NCBI GenBank assembly: GCA_029224185.1
Contig: CM055210.1
Coordinates: forward strand, 13,126,882 to 13,190,881
From: Karalla daura
Lineage: Eukaryota > Chordata > Actinopteri > Chaetodontiformes > Leiognathidae
Length of the DNA: 64,000 bases
Direction of reading: 5' to 3'
Position 1 is the first letter of the stretch; each line of letters starts with the position of its first letter. Both the position numbers and the translations under genes were made by a program. Below the pieces are notes generated by a model. It was not told the origin of the DNA and did not search any database. It saw only the letters and a list, made by a program, of their open reading frames with translations. Shown here piece after piece: positions 31,573-45,392 of the stretch.

Positions 31573-31613
<41 letters not shown>

Positions 31614-31654
31614 TTCTAGAAGTAAAAGAAAATGTACACAATGTCCCTTTAAAG
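31301..31654. mobile_element. MITE-like element with TTAA-containing inverted ends
   Basis: The left end TTTAAAGGGACACCGTGTA and the right end, read on the other strand, TTTAAAGGGACATTGTGTA match at 17 of 19 bases. The 354-base element has no coding capacity and contains an (AT)n microsatellite at 31575-31611. A TTAA lies at both borders, as expected for piggyBac-type insertion, though a TTTAAA palindromic end is also possible. It contains the phrase CATCTAGTG, common in fish non-autonomous DNA elements. Confidence 0.7.
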
Positions 31655-32855
31655 CTGCACTATTTCATAATTACATGTTTATGTATTACAGCAGATTCTC
31701 TCACAAATGCAAGATAAAAGCACAGTCTCCAATGTCTCTCAGGTGTTTCAGATTTGGAGTCCAAAATGGTGGAAACAACACTTTAACTGCAGCAAAAAAA
31801 TCTTCTTTGTTCTTTTATTGGAGCTTTATCAGTGTATTACACAGCTCAACTTAACATATTACATGCTAAAACTGTCTTTCCTGGTCCGACTTTTTTTGTA
31901 CGAAATGGGTCCAAACAGGCGTTAAAACAACAACAACATCAACAAAGACCAAGGAAAGATGTCCGGACATCTCGACCCGGGTTGAAAATGGAGCTGTAAC
32001 CTCTGTTATTCATCAGGAAACAGTCATGCACAACATCTTACTCACACACACACATGCATACAACCACATGGCAGGCTACCATTAGACTCTGTTTCCTCTC
32101 CAGTGACAAACACACACTCCTCGAGTTGCTCTTATTAGACATTTGGTGCGAGCAGCCTCCCTCAGGCCCACCCCGAGGCCTCTGCCTGTCATCATCTCCT
32201 CCTCCTCCTCCTCCACTTCTTCTGCCTCTTCATCGTTCTCCCGTTTTCCGTTCTCCCTCTGTCCCAGTTCCACTTCTTTGAGCCTCGGCCAATAATGAGA
32301 CCCTCCGTCGACGTTCAGACTAGCTCGTATGTGTTCCGCATGAGGTATAGACGAAGCATGTAGTGACTTGTGTTGTATACGTAGTGTTCGTGACTGTTGG
32401 ATGTAAAGGGAATACTATACAATGATACACAGATGTGATATTTCACTGTCCCTCCCGTAGTTACTATAAAGTTATGGCTGAAGATGATTCAGTAATAAAC
32501 TTCAAAGAGCTTCTTTGTCCTGGATGTGGGTTTTTGTGCCGTGTATTTCAGGCTTTATCTGTCTCATTATTTAACACCTTTCTCTCTCTGATGTGTTTTA
32601 GGGTAATTGGATGTGACAGACTTGGTTTTAGCCCTCTGCTCCTGCTCCTTTTTACACTTTTTTGTTCAGAGAGTACCTGTGGAACGAAGAGCTGTTTTTG
32701 CCCAAACACCAGAGAAAACATTTGTGTCTTCACGGTTTACCTAGAATGGTTAAACAGAGTATTTTTCTTTGTTCTCTGGTGGTACTAGCATAGAAGCTAA
32801 CCCTTTTATAATGTTGGTGTGGGAGTGTCGCAGCATATTTCTGCACAGATCTAGG

Positions 32856-33055
32856 TAAGTGGCTAGCTAGTTAGCTAGCTAATTTAAACAGTAGGTAGGG
32901 AGGCAGGCACCTGGCTAGCTAGCTAGCTAATTTAGATAGTAGGTAGAGGGGAAGGAGAGCAGATGGCTAGCTAACTAGCTAATTTAGATAGTACGTAGGG
33001 AAGCAGGCACCTGGCTAGCTAGCTAGCTAGCTAATTTAGATATATAGTAGGTATG
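32856..33055. repeat. Minisatellite with (GCTA)n cores
   Basis: About four copies of a unit near 55-60 bases appear: tggctagctagctagctaat, ttagatagtaggtaggg and aagcaggcacc parts. The tetranucleotide core varies in length between copies. It ends 30 bases before the MITE at 33088. Confidence 0.8.
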
Positions 33056-33087
33056 AAGGAAAGCACTCAAAAAACTAAAAAACTCTG

Positions 33088-33301
33088 TTAAAGCCATAGT
33101 GTAGGACTTATGTCGCCCCCTAGAGGAATTCTTAAGGATTTCCTTTTTTTTCTTCAGCTGAACGTGAGGCCTTTTCTTTGGGTTCCCCTCCATGTTGTTT
33201 TCTCTTCTTTTCTCTTCTCTTTTACGGACATGTTAAGTTGGATGCAAATGGACAAATGTCACAAAAAAAAGGACAAGTTACGCGCTATACTGTAGCTTTA
33301 A
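33088..33301. mobile_element. Second, shorter MITE-like element with TTAAAGC ends
   Basis: The left end TTAAAGCCATAGTGTAGG and the right end (other strand) TTAAAGCTACAGTATAGC match at most positions, with TTAA at each border. The 214-base body contains CGCCCCCTAGAGG, a string common in fish dispersed repeats, and is T-rich with no coding frame. It lies 1.4 kb from the 31301 element and has the same end design but a different body. Confidence 0.6.
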
Positions 33302-34918
33302 CGATGTCAGGAGGAAACTTTCAGCTTTGGCTGTAACAGGAGTCAGGAAATGATCCAAGCATCCAACTGGCAGCTCACAGACCAGTCTGCAGCCTCATCC
33401 CTTCTTCTTCCTCTTCCTCTCTTTTCATCTTTTCCCTCTCTCTCTCTCTCTATCCCTGGCTGCTGCTCCACCGGGGTCGGACAGGTTTCAGTCTGGGAAT
33501 ATAATCCATCACAGATCGCTGATTACCTGCCGCAAATCCTCGGTAATCAGCGAAACAATGGAGTCTGAAAGCAAGGCAATCGGTTCGGGAGATTATGCAC
33601 AGGACGCGACAACGCTCTGATTATCACCTGCGTGCTTTTCGTTTTACAAAGCATCCGCAGCTTCCCTGAGAGTCTGTTCCAACTAGATATATTTGTCCAC
33701 ATCCCTTCCTCTTCTGCTCTCGCTCTCTCTCTCTCTGTCTGTCTGTGGCTTTTCCACAAAATCTTGCCCTTCTCACCCCCCAAAACTTTAATCCCGGCTA
33801 GAAAAAGCATTCTTTCATCACTCCTCCTGTTTTTTCACTCCTCGTCAATCTCATTTCCTCCCACACTCCTTTATCCGTCCTGTTTGCTAAAAGTCGGCTC
33901 TATCCTCTCCGAGCTGTCTGCTCTCTTTGATTGCATCTGTTGCTTTTTTATCCCCTCCCTCTCCGTCTTTTTTATCCCCCCCTCATCCTCTCACTCCGGC
34001 CGTCTCTCTCCGTCCTCTCGCTCTGCCCTCGCTGACATTGTTGTTTTTCTTTTTTCTTTCACAAACTCTCCGAAGCGCTCAGGACGTCCGCCCGCCTTCA
34101 CTCTCGCTCTCCAGACGTCATCCCCCTCTTCTTTTTGCTGCTCTTGTTTCCCTGTTTGTCCTTTTTCTACCTTTGGGCAATAAATATTAAATGGATATTT
34201 ATTAATATTTGATTCCCCTTTTCTGCCCATTTTCTTATTTTGGGGTGGAGGTGGCGAGGCGGAGGGAGGGGGGAGGAGAGGGGGCTCTTTTATTTCCTGA
34301 ATTTTTTTTGTCAGCTGTGAGGAGGAGTGAGGAGGAGTGAGGAGCAGAGAGGGCCGACGTGCAAAGGTCACCGGCTGTGACGGGGGATGCAGCCATGCGA
34401 GCCATGAGCTGACACACATTCAAGGACTGCAGGGGGAATGTTTTTCTAAAATTTCACTCAATCTGCTTTTGTGACGTTGAATGTGATTTTCATGTCAGTT
34501 TGCAATTAAAATGATTCTTCTCGTGTCTGAGGAACAGCTAACAAAAGAGAGAAAGGGAAAGTACGAGTGTCAGGCACATTAAGATTTTGCCCCTGATTAT
34601 GATATTGTTTGGAGTATTTACCCTTAAGATATTCTTGGAACGGCCCAGGGACCCATACTGTGTCTAACTAGTTAGCTTGGCTCGACATCTCTGGGGTTGG
34701 TGGGGACTTTTCTGTCAAGCTGTGTAAAAGCCAGTGATTCCACTGTCGACAGCGGCAGCATATCTTCAACAACACACTCTGACACGAGTCTCTTTACTCC
34801 TCATGGTTCAAGCTGCCTGACAGACCCAGAGAAACTCAGTGTTTCGTCACATTATGTCTGACTATCCCCTGCTCTCCCAGTTAGTTTGGTGTTTGCTGTT
34901 AGCGTAGCAGCTACCTAC

Positions 34919-35111
<193 letters not shown>

Positions 35112-35431
35112 CATCTAAATAAGCTGAAAGTTAGCTGGCTATCAACCTAGCCACCTACCTACAGTGCTTACAAACTAACCTAAAATAGCTTATTTTACCA
35201 TCCCATCTACCAACAATCTAATCTAAATCTAATCTAAATTAGCTGGCTAGCTAGCCATCTACATAACTACTTACCTACCTTTGTCTACTTACTTAACAAC
35301 CTACCTAGCTATCGACCTACCAGCTTACCTATCTAAATTAGCCAGCTAGCCATCTCGCTAGCCACTTACCTACCAACAAACCAACCTTCCAACCAATGTA
35401 TTTACATAAATTAGCTAATTTACTCTGTCTC

Positions 35432-35433
35432 TT

Positions 35434-35512
<79 letters not shown>
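35432..35512. repeat. (CTGT)n microsatellite
   Basis: About 20 CTGT units lie 320 bases after the (ATCT)n array. The intervening DNA is a decayed mix of CTAC and ATCTA units, so the two may share an origin. Confidence 0.95.
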
Positions 35513-35513
<1 letters not shown>

Positions 35514-36271
35514 CTCATCTCTGTTCTATGGCAAGCTGCATATGGTTTTTGTGATGCACTAAGAGTCGTCTTTTTAATATGAATTCTTGTACTGCAGACA
35601 CACTTTGATGAAAACACTCCTCTCTGTGTTGTCCCTCCGCTGCTTCCTCCCGCGTGTACAAACAACTGAGACTGAACTTTCTTCTGGTTTGGTGGGAAAC
35701 AACAACAACAACAACACCAACACCCCGCGCTCTTACGAATGCTAATGCGGAGCCGTTTGTTTAAAGCCGCGCGGCCAATTAACCAACTAAGAAGTGTCAG
35801 AATCAGTTTACGCGTGGAGACAAACATTCAGGCTCGGGAGAGGAGAGACAATCGATGTAGCGTGTCACTTCCTGTCCTCTTCCTCATCCCACAGGATGAA
35901 TCTGTGTCAGCACCGGCTCCATCACTTCTTCTTCATGCTTCAATTTGTTTACGGCTTTTCTCGCCGAGTCTGACTCAAAATTCTGCTCACACTCCCTCCC
36001 TCCGTCCTCTCTCTTTCTCCCTCCATCCCGTCTGTCTCTCCCCTGTCTACACCTCTCCCTCTTTCATTCCGCCCTTCCTCCTTGTTGTTGTTGCTCCTCC
36101 GCTCCTCTTGTCGCTCCCTCCGGACCGCTGTGTTTACTCTTCGTCTCGTTCTCCTCCAGCGGAGGACGGAGACGTGTCTCGCTGCGGTGGTTTAGCGCCG
36201 GCTAGCCGTGGGAATAACAGCTGCCACTCCGATGTTCAGAAACTGACAGAGAAGAACGAGAGGAAAGGAAC

Positions 36272-36304
<33 letters not shown>

Positions 36305-36939
36305 AAAAAGGCAGTTGGGATGTAAAAAAAAAGAACAAACAAACATGCAAAAGATAGAAGTTTGGATTCATTCCACCATAATGAGGTCAACCTTAGAAAG
36401 TAGATGTTTCCACAGAGTGATAGCACTCCCCCCCCCTCTCTCTCTCTTTTTCTTTCCCTCTCTCCCTCTTCCATTGTCTCGATTCCCATACTGTGTGAGA
36501 TCAAATCAGGCAGCCTCAGCGGAGCTGCTTATTGGCCAACAGAGCAACACAGCAGTTGTGCTGGTCACGTCCCAGGTGTGTGTGTGTGTGTGTGTGTTTA
36601 ATCTCCAACAACCACTACCCTCTGGCCAGCGCTATAAATATGATGGTGTTCTCTCTCGTGTTGCCAGGTTAGATAATGAATAACAAAACAAACCAGGGGT
36701 GAAGAGTCTTTTCTGAAAATTACACGTTAATAGATGTTTCAGGACATGTTTTCTAAAAGAACTTTTGAAACAAAATTTGGGAAGCCGTCGGGGTTGGACT
36801 GATTTATTCTTATGGATAGAATGTCGCTGGGCCTCAGGCTCTCAGGTGTGTCTAAAAACAGGATAAAAACGCAAAATCTCAGGGAAAAGGTGCTCAAAAG
36901 CAGTGACCTCCTTGACCTCCTCCCAGCACACTCTAGGAC

Positions 36940-37033
36940 AGTTTGCAGCTGCAGTGTGAAGAGGAACGGATGGAGTTCCCACTCCAGGTCGGAGAGGAGT
37001 TCCTGCCCGGAGTGATTACATAGACTACATATC

Positions 37034-37072
<39 letters not shown>

Positions 37073-37330
37073 ACTCAAAGCAGGAAGAGAGGAGAGTGAG
37101 AGGAGGTGGTGGTTTGGGCGTCTGGTCAGGATGCCTCCTGGACGCCTCCCTGGGAGAGGTGCGTTTGTCTTGACCATCTGGAGACAAGACTCCAGGGCAA
37201 ACCCAGGAACCGCTGGAGGGATTATATCTCTCGGCTGTCTCATGGGAACGCCTCGGGATTTTCCCAGAAGGGCGAGTGGGAAGTGGAGTCTGCAAGAAGA
37301 GACGAGACCTCCGCATCCTCTTCACTAGTT
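36940..37330 (+). mobile_element. Internally deleted non-LTR retrotransposon (LINE) 3' fragment
   Basis: Two pieces in the same orientation resemble the reverse-transcriptase 3' end of a very common teleost LINE. The first, about 36940-37015, has the phrase for a comparing loop (cactccaggtcggagagg). The second, about 37100-37320, reads with frameshifts like GHLVRMPPGRLP followed by RWRDYISRL, the usual last RT-associated segment. The consensus between them is missing, and a (GA)n run sits at the join. The reading frame is broken, so it is a dead copy. I am sure of the LINE nature but not of the clade. Confidence 0.7.
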
Positions 37331-39782
37331 TATCTGTTGAGTGTAACAACATAACATTTGTTCCGAAATGAGAATTAAGATGAAGTCGCTGATAAAAGTA
37401 GGCTAAGCGAGTCAGATGTTTTGTTATGCTTTGAAAACACAACAGAGAGCGACTCGAACGGAATAAATCATCGTTATTGTAATAAATTAAACTCCCAGAG
37501 GAAGAAAACAGAAAGAATAACACATTGTCGATCCAGCACAGTTTCGTGTCCACATTTCCTAAGCGTCACTGGACTCGGCTCGTCCACGTGTCGTCTGGCT
37601 GTCGAAACTGTTGACGCGACGCAGACGAAAAAAGATCTGAGCGACCCAGACATCAGAGGACTCTGTTTTGCCAAATATTTGCTCGCTCCGAGGAGATTTC
37701 CTCTGATCAGTCCCCTCGGATAATTTCTGATTTCTAATTGTGGCAGACGTACAAACACAGCCACACACACACACACACATTAACATCTGACTCAGGGAAA
37801 TGTTTGCATTCTTGCAACGTGTTTGAAGTGGAAATGACTGAGAATGTCTCAGCAGATGAAATTAAACAGGATATCAAACAGTGAATGATTATCTCTGTGT
37901 TGCTGCTCTGACCTCCGCTTTAACCTCAACCAATGAGCCTCTGTTATTGATTGATAGTTTGGAGAATTGTGCAAAAAAAATGTCTCAACTGAATTGGACA
38001 AAATTTGGTGGAAACATTTCTCAGGGGCTGAGGATGAACCCTTAAACTTTGGGGGTCACCACCTACAACACTTTACATAATTTAGAACAATACAAAAACA
38101 CCTGAGGCAAAAGTCTTAACCTCTCACTTCCTCATTCTTTTGGCCTATGGAGCTTTATTTCTCTTTCACGCAAACCTGAAAGATCAAAGCCATCTTTTAA
38201 AAACCTTCAAAATAAAAGCATCAGGATGGATGAAACTCAAAGCTGATTTGTAAACATGATAAGAGTTGATGAGATTGCATCCTTCTGCGGAAAAAGATTT
38301 GCACACCCCTCTAAGCGTTTGCCAGTCAAGTTTTATTTCAACTTTGAGAAAAAAAAAAAGCAAGAAAAGAAACATTTGGTCTTTGTAAACATCTATATCG
38401 TTTTTCATGTCTTGCATTTTCAGCATTTAAAAATACTTTACTCTTTACTACGACATTTTCCAACATCAACACTGTATTCAGAATGAGTTTTAATTCATGC
38501 ATCGACACACTCGTGGACGGAATGATATGAAGAAACGCACACACACACGCACGCACACACGCACACACACACACACACTCTCACACAATAAAAAGGATAA
38601 GAGCACACTCATTGTAATTCCCGCTAATTTGCTGCTCTACTCTGATGTTTCTCTTTCGACAAATAAACAAATCACCAGAACGACACAAAACAACAGAAAT
38701 AAACAAAACAAATAATATAATGATATAATACATGACGGAGTGAAAAATAAAACAAAAAAACGAAATCTCCAGATATATATTTCGAAAAAGCACTTTGTGA
38801 CCTCATAAATAGGGCTGCTTGATACATGGATAAATTGAAGAGTATAAAGTGATAAAATAATATAAATATCTATCTGTAGAGAGCGATCGAGCGGCTACGA
38901 GAGGGCAGAGAGAGGGAGAAAAGAAAGGTAAAAAAAAGGATGAATAAATAGATAGTGGCTGATTAATACATGTCTGGAGCTTTAAAATGCTCTCTCTCTC
39001 TCTCTCTCTCTCATTCTCTCTCTCTTTCTCTCTCACACACACACACACACACACATTGACACAAATCAGGAATATGTTCGAACCTGAAAAGGAGCAAAGT
39101 ACAAACACTGAGGTTGAGGGAAATACTGGATCTTTACAAACGTGTTCTCGTGTGTTGTTTTTTGTCCCCAGAAACCAAATCACTCACATTATATATATTC
39201 AGCATTTCTCAGCACGTTAGAACAGCTTCACATTCCTGATATTTCACTCCATCCGTGTCTGTCGCAGAATCAATCAAAGGTGTGGATGAAGTGAAGGTTG
39301 AGAAGGGACAGCAGCTAATTCATCTCCAGACAGCTTTTAGCACGAGACTCAAAAAAACACCTTTACAAATCACCTTAAGATGTGTCAAAGCCAGACATGG
39401 ATAGTGAAGTCTGTGACTCTCTCTCTCACACACACACACACAGTTGCAGAGAATAGAAAATCAATACATTTCATTTGCATTGTGGTCATTTTGTAATTAA
39501 GATGATGCGTCTCATTACTGGGAACTTTGTGTTGTTTTTATACACACATATTTAATAGATTGCACAGTCAAAAATGCCAATGCTCATGAGTTTGTGTGTG
39601 TGTGTGAATGCGTATGTGTATGCGTGTGTGTCACTTGATCAATTTCCTTATTGATCGACTGCGTGCACAGTACGTCAATAAAAATTAATGCGGATGTTTG
39701 GATCTGAGCGTGATGTAGTCACTGGTTGATCAGGCGACGTTGAGCCAGTGACCTTAATAAATGGCAATTACTATGATGTTGT

Positions 39783-39821
<39 letters not shown>

Positions 39822-40338
39822 CACACACTCATAGACATCATGTTTCCGAGCTGTCTTAATCAACAGCTAGATCCTTTACAACCTATTCCAAAAAAAGGGG
39901 AAAAATGCCCAAATACTGTGCAAAAGACAAATAAGACAAAATTAGATCCACTTAAACAATCAATCATGTGTAGTTTCATATATTACCATGAATATTTGTT
40001 CACTCTGAATTTGATGCCAGTCACAGACAAGTTGGGACAGACTGGCCAAGCTGGGAAACTCTGGAGCAACATAACCCAGGAAAGTTTCTTTGCAGACGAC
40101 TGCGCCATGTTATTGTTTTTTAATCTACGTTTTATCCTGCGATACTTGATCTCGTTCTTGGAAAGATGTAAGTCTACTGTCTCCACACCATCTCTGACAC
40201 ATACACACAAACATGTGAATGAGGAGGCGTCTCTACAGTTACGTCAGGTCGGTGTTTCTAATTCATTAATCTACCGAATGGGCCCCTGCCAGCGACACAC
40301 AGGACGCGCCCTCATAAGGAGATTACAACACTGACCGT

Positions 40339-40339
<1 letters not shown>

Positions 40340-40422
<83 letters not shown>
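40340..40422. repeat. (CA)n microsatellite, about 41 units
   Basis: This is a perfect CA array in the intergenic region, followed 130 bases later by a (GA)n tract at 40549-40608. Confidence 0.95.
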
Positions 40423-40425
<3 letters not shown>

Positions 40426-40544
40426 TATAAAAGGCACAAATATGCATGCGGAGCTACAAACAATGGGCACACATGCAGACTAGGGAGGCGTGAGGGAACC
40501 TGGGAGATACACACATGAACGTGAACTATATTCTGCAAATCACG

Positions 40545-40590
<46 letters not shown>

Positions 40591-43500
40591 GGGAGAGAGA
40601 GAGAGAGGGAAAAGAATGAGAGGCTGCAGTCACATTCACTAAAAGAAGGGCAAGCAGGCAGACAAAGTGAGAAACATCAAAAGAAAATGACACACACTCG
40701 CGCGTGTGCGCAACAGTCAAGAAGACAACGGCACACGGATGGATGGTCGCTAAGCAACAGGCAAGAGACTAAAAATACGCTTGCATTTCTTCACTCACTG
40801 AAAAAGCATGCACACACACACACACACACACACACACGTACGCTCATTCGTCCTCTAACAAGGCTTATCAACCTTTAAAAAGCCCACATTGTCTAAATCA
40901 GGCCCAGCATCCCTGTGTTCCTGTGGCGTCAGCAGCGCTATTATCTGGCCCGCTCATTCTGAAACTGGAAACTGTACCAGCAGACTAAGTCATTGAGACG
41001 CACGGGGTTCTGGCCCCGGCTGCTGACCGCCCTCGAGTTGGGAATGGAGGGAGGGGACGGTCGGAGGGATATTTACAACTCAGACGGTCCGAGACGATGA
41101 CGATGGTGTTTCGCCACAGATCTGAGAATCCGGGGCTGAGGCCACGACTGAGGTCACCGAGGTCACCTAACCCTAACCCCTCTGTGTTGTTTCATGAGAG
41201 ATCCTAAAGGAAGGAGGAAAGATTATAACATTCTGGTGGTAAAACCTACTGATGTACTATGGTTGATTGTCCAATCTTTGGTGACAGACATTCACATAAA
41301 ACAAAAGTTGATTCGTAATGAGTAAAAACCATCTTCACATGAGATATGATATTATCTCAACTAAGATTTGGACTGGCGTTTACATTCCCCAAAGGTTGGA
41401 CTTGTAATAATCACTCGGATCACTTGAGGTTTTTGTTCAATACTTTTGGCTTCTGACCAAATACATGCAAAACTAATGACATTCTTTATCAGCCTCAGGT
41501 GCAAATGTCTAGGTGCTTTTATTATCAATAAGAACTTTGTTTTCTCCAAATTCTGTGTGTGGAGGCTGTTTAGCTCCTACTATGGCCTGGAGGAGCCTCA
41601 TTTCTCTGTTAGCATGCTAGCTTTAGCATTTAGCTGAGATCACCTCAGAGAAATTCTACTACTACTTCCGTCGACTCTTAAGTTTTTGAAAAAAGTGAAA
41701 ATAAACGAGTGATTCAGGGTTTGAAACAACACTTTGGGTGGACTTGTGAACTCGGTAATCCCCTTCAATCCTGGCTCAGGCCCCGACTCGCTAACTAAAT
41801 CCCGATCAACTCCAGGGTTATTGTGTCTGATTTCAAAACTGTACTTACAGAGACAGAGACAGTCTGAACTGGAGCCAAACTCTTTCTGTCAACAAACCCC
41901 GACGTAGCATCCCCGACGTCAGCTGATGGTTAAAAACGACCTTTTCTTATTTCACGCCGCTAAAGTTTTGCAGTATTTCGCTTCCTTCCGTCCTCGACGA
42001 GCTGCCAGAAAAACACAGAAGTGGTGTGACATTTAAAATGTCAGACTCGAGGAAGAGGGAGTGACACATGCAAGCTCTTTCCCTCCAGTGCACCTCTGCT
42101 CCCAAATTGCCACTTATCTTCCATTTGTACGCGCTCTGACCTCAGCAAGGATGAGGCTTTTATTCTGCTTTATTTTATTTTTTCTCTTCCCCCCTCGCCT
42201 GGTTATGACGGAGCTGCGTCCTCATCCGTCTGGAAGCAGCAATTTGTTCATATTCGCCATGGGCGGATGGTGGGCAGGTAAATTGTTGTTTTCGGTCCCG
42301 GTTTTAGATGCAACAAAAAAGCTTAAATTACTGTTTTCTCTAATGATTTTCCTTCAAGTTCACCAGAGCAACGTGTGGGAAATTCTCCTTCGAATGCCGT
42401 TAACAAAGCGAATTACGAGTAACAATCGTCTGCACTGATACGTCGTCCCTTCTGCCCGGCTTCAGACGGAGACACGGATAGAACATGCAAATCTGGAGCT
42501 CACACTCTCCCAGAAACACAGACCATAACAAGATGGTTCTTCTTTTTTTTTGTTCTTCTTGTTAACGTGCCATAAAATCTCTTCTCCCTCCGTTATCTTC
42601 ACATTGTCACTTTCACACCATGCCCAAAATCGACAAACTTTTCACCAAAAAAAATCGGAATAAATAGCACAGCTTTTCGAGTCGTACTCATAAATAATAC
42701 CCATGGTTAAGCACATTAAACGGTACAGTATGAAAACCTCTGCGGATTCCAAACTTTCCTGAACCGCCTTTCCTGACTCCTCGATGCCTGTAAGGGGGGA
42801 AAGAACTGCACGCTGGTAATGAATGGTGATCCGTGACACTGTTCCTCTACTAAATCTTTGGATAACAGAGACCGAGTACAAAGAAACCTTCCCGACGTTC
42901 CGAGCGCTGCCGAGCAGTCGTGCGATAAATCAGAGCTGCCGTACGTTGTCCCTGGAAGGGTTCGGCTCCTCTCTCCGTCTGTGAATCTTTTTGCTCCGCT
43001 CTCATGATGGATTCCTTAAAACATCTTCTTGATCTGTGATCCAGAGGGGAAGGAAAGGGCATATGGGTCTCGCCTTTCCTCCTCCTTCCAAAGTTAGGGA
43101 GGGAGGCAGGGAGGGAAGAGGGGGGATGGGGGGGGCTTAACACGGATTTTACATCAGCGTTTTCTCACACACATCAATAAAAGTTTCTTATAATATCATG
43201 TACAGTTAGAAACACTGGGTATGGTCATAGTTTTGATTTGTCGTCAACATCGCTGTCTTTGATCTCCTCCGTTTCGTTGTTGACGTCTCTGGGCGTGACG
43301 TGATTTTCTCGTTGACGTTCGTCTTCCATTTTCCCGCCATTTTCCCGCCCATTTTCCCGCCCATTTTCTTCAGAGTGTAAACAGTGTACCTCACGATGCT
43401 TTTAGTGCACAACGCTTCCTCTGTGAAAGAGAGACGACCAGGACCCGGCCGGAACGTTTGTCTCTGATCGTCACGTGTCTCGTCACATCTCGGGAATGTT

Positions 43501-43856
43501 TCGTTTCCCCCTTCCACCTTTCATCTCTCTTTCGTCTCTCCCCATACTTTATATTTATATCTTTTTACAATTGCACGGTAACAACATCAACACGTGACGC
43601 CATTGAAAACTTTAGAAAAAAAAAGAGGGGGTTGGGATGGGGGGGGGTGGATAAACGAGGCTGCCGACTGGTGGTGTGGCGGGGGAGGGTCTCGGGATCG
43701 GCTCGATTAAGAAAGAGGGTCGGTCGGTCGGTGGTGACTACAGCGTTTCCTTATCACAACTTTGAGACAGTTCCTACAGGGGAGGTGAGAGTAAGGCAAG
43801 AGGAAGGAGGCGGGGGTGGAGGAGTGTGTACAGTCCGCAGGGTGTTTGTTATCTGA

Positions 43857-43897
<41 letters not shown>

Positions 43898-44047
43898 GAG
43901 GACGGAGTATTTCGCACAGTGTATTCAAGAAGCAAAGGACAAAAAAAAGATCAAAAGAGGTTGTCAATTTTTATCTCGCCTCTTCGCCCTGCAAGTGAGT
44001 GAGCGCTTCCTCCACTGCAGATTCACCTGAGGGCCCCAAAGTGTGTG

Positions 44048-44082
<35 letters not shown>

Positions 44083-44200
44083 GTGCGTGTGTCTGGAGCA
44101 GGGGGAAGAAGTGATAAGTCACTGAGAGTGTTCGAGTTCACTGGCTGCAACGAGAGGATCCACCATTCCTGCGTCGACCAGATACAGCAAAGATGGGGGC

Positions 44201-44237
<37 letters not shown>

Positions 44238-44918
44238 GGGGTGTAGAAAGTTTCAGTCCGTCTATTCTTCTTCTTCTTCTTCTTTCTCTGGTTCTTCCTG
44301 CTCCCGGGTTACTCATTCTCCATCGCTTTCTCTTTTCCCTTCGCAGGCAGTAAACGGGAACAAGACGATCCGCTTGTTGGCGATGAAGGCGTAAACGTGA
44401 TCTTCCGAAACCTTTTCTCTCGCCACAGTTTCATCAGTTCCTCAAGTTCAATAATTCCTAAACACCTCCAACCGTTTAGTTTAGCTTCAGCCGGATCGTG
44501 CAGAAACCTCAATTTATGCCAAATCTTTTTGGAAGGAAAAGCTACAAAAGTTGGATTCAGGTTGGGAATCGCTTTGCGTGTCTGTTCCGGAGAGCGGCAC
44601 GTTTAGGCTCCGCCCGTCATTCAGGAATTCCCTGGGTGGACATATAAGATATTAATACGGTTTAATTCTTCATGACGAGTGATTGAGGCGACTCGCATAG
44701 AAACTGCACTCACTAAACCCTGCGCTGCAGTTTTCATGCTGAGTAATCCTTAATTCAGAGGCTGGAGACGCGTGCTCCAGCAGGGAGACGGTGGGTGCTT
44801 CCCTAAAATAGCTTCCTTAAAAACTACGTTTGACTATAATTTCAATACTTCAGATTAAATAAGAAATATTAAAAAATAATTCAGAGTAATAGTCCGGTCT
44901 TGTCTTTGTAGACTGTCT

Positions 44919-44968
<50 letters not shown>

Positions 44969-45012
44969 ATATTGGCAGTGGGTCTCTGTCCCTCCATTTT
45001 CCTCCTCCTCCT

Positions 45013-45392
45013 TTAAAAAAAAGGTAGATGGCAGTAGGCCTCCAGCGAGGCCAGCAGGATGTAGATCAGCCACAGTGAGACGAACAGCAGCGAGGTGATG
45101 ATCTTACAAGTCCGCGGGCCGCCCAGCTCGCCGCCCGCCACCGACGCCCGCCGCCGGTACAGCAGCGTGGCCACGCACACCATGGCCAGGATGGTGAACA
45201 GGGTGACGGAGAAGGCCAGGTTCCCGGGGTCCACCGGGAAGGACTTGCCCTTGATGCGCCAGGCCACGGCGGCGATGGTCCACGCCACGCCGATGCCCAG
45301 GAAGACGTTGACGGCGTTGGAGCCGGTCACGTTGCCGATGGAGGCGTCGGCGTACTGGTCCTGCATGGCGGCCACTTTGCTGGCGAAGGTGT
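45013..45392 (-). other. slc8a4: slc8a last coding exon, final transmembrane helices
   Basis: The exon encodes TFASKVAAMQDQYADASIGN, VTGSNAVNVFLGIGVAWTIA, three further hydrophobic segments, the LLYRRR loop with GGELGGPRT, and LEAYCHLPFF before TAA. TFASK and the ADASIGNVTGSNA motif complete the alpha-2 repeat. NCX1-3 end in EAYCHIKGF or close variants, so the PFF terminus is a difference. RRRASVAGGELGG also has one extra residue compared with the usual RRRP-IGGELGG. Confidence 0.95.

Noticed and set aside
33632..34183. 183-codon + strand frame
   Set aside because: It is T/C-rich low-complexity DNA giving Ser/Phe/Leu runs, with no conserved motif.
35739..36683. 314-codon + strand frame, the longest in the window
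   Set aside because: It is low-complexity Ser/Pro/Leu from polypyrimidine tracts, then a GA run and a TG run. No domain is recognised, and there is no supporting splice structure.
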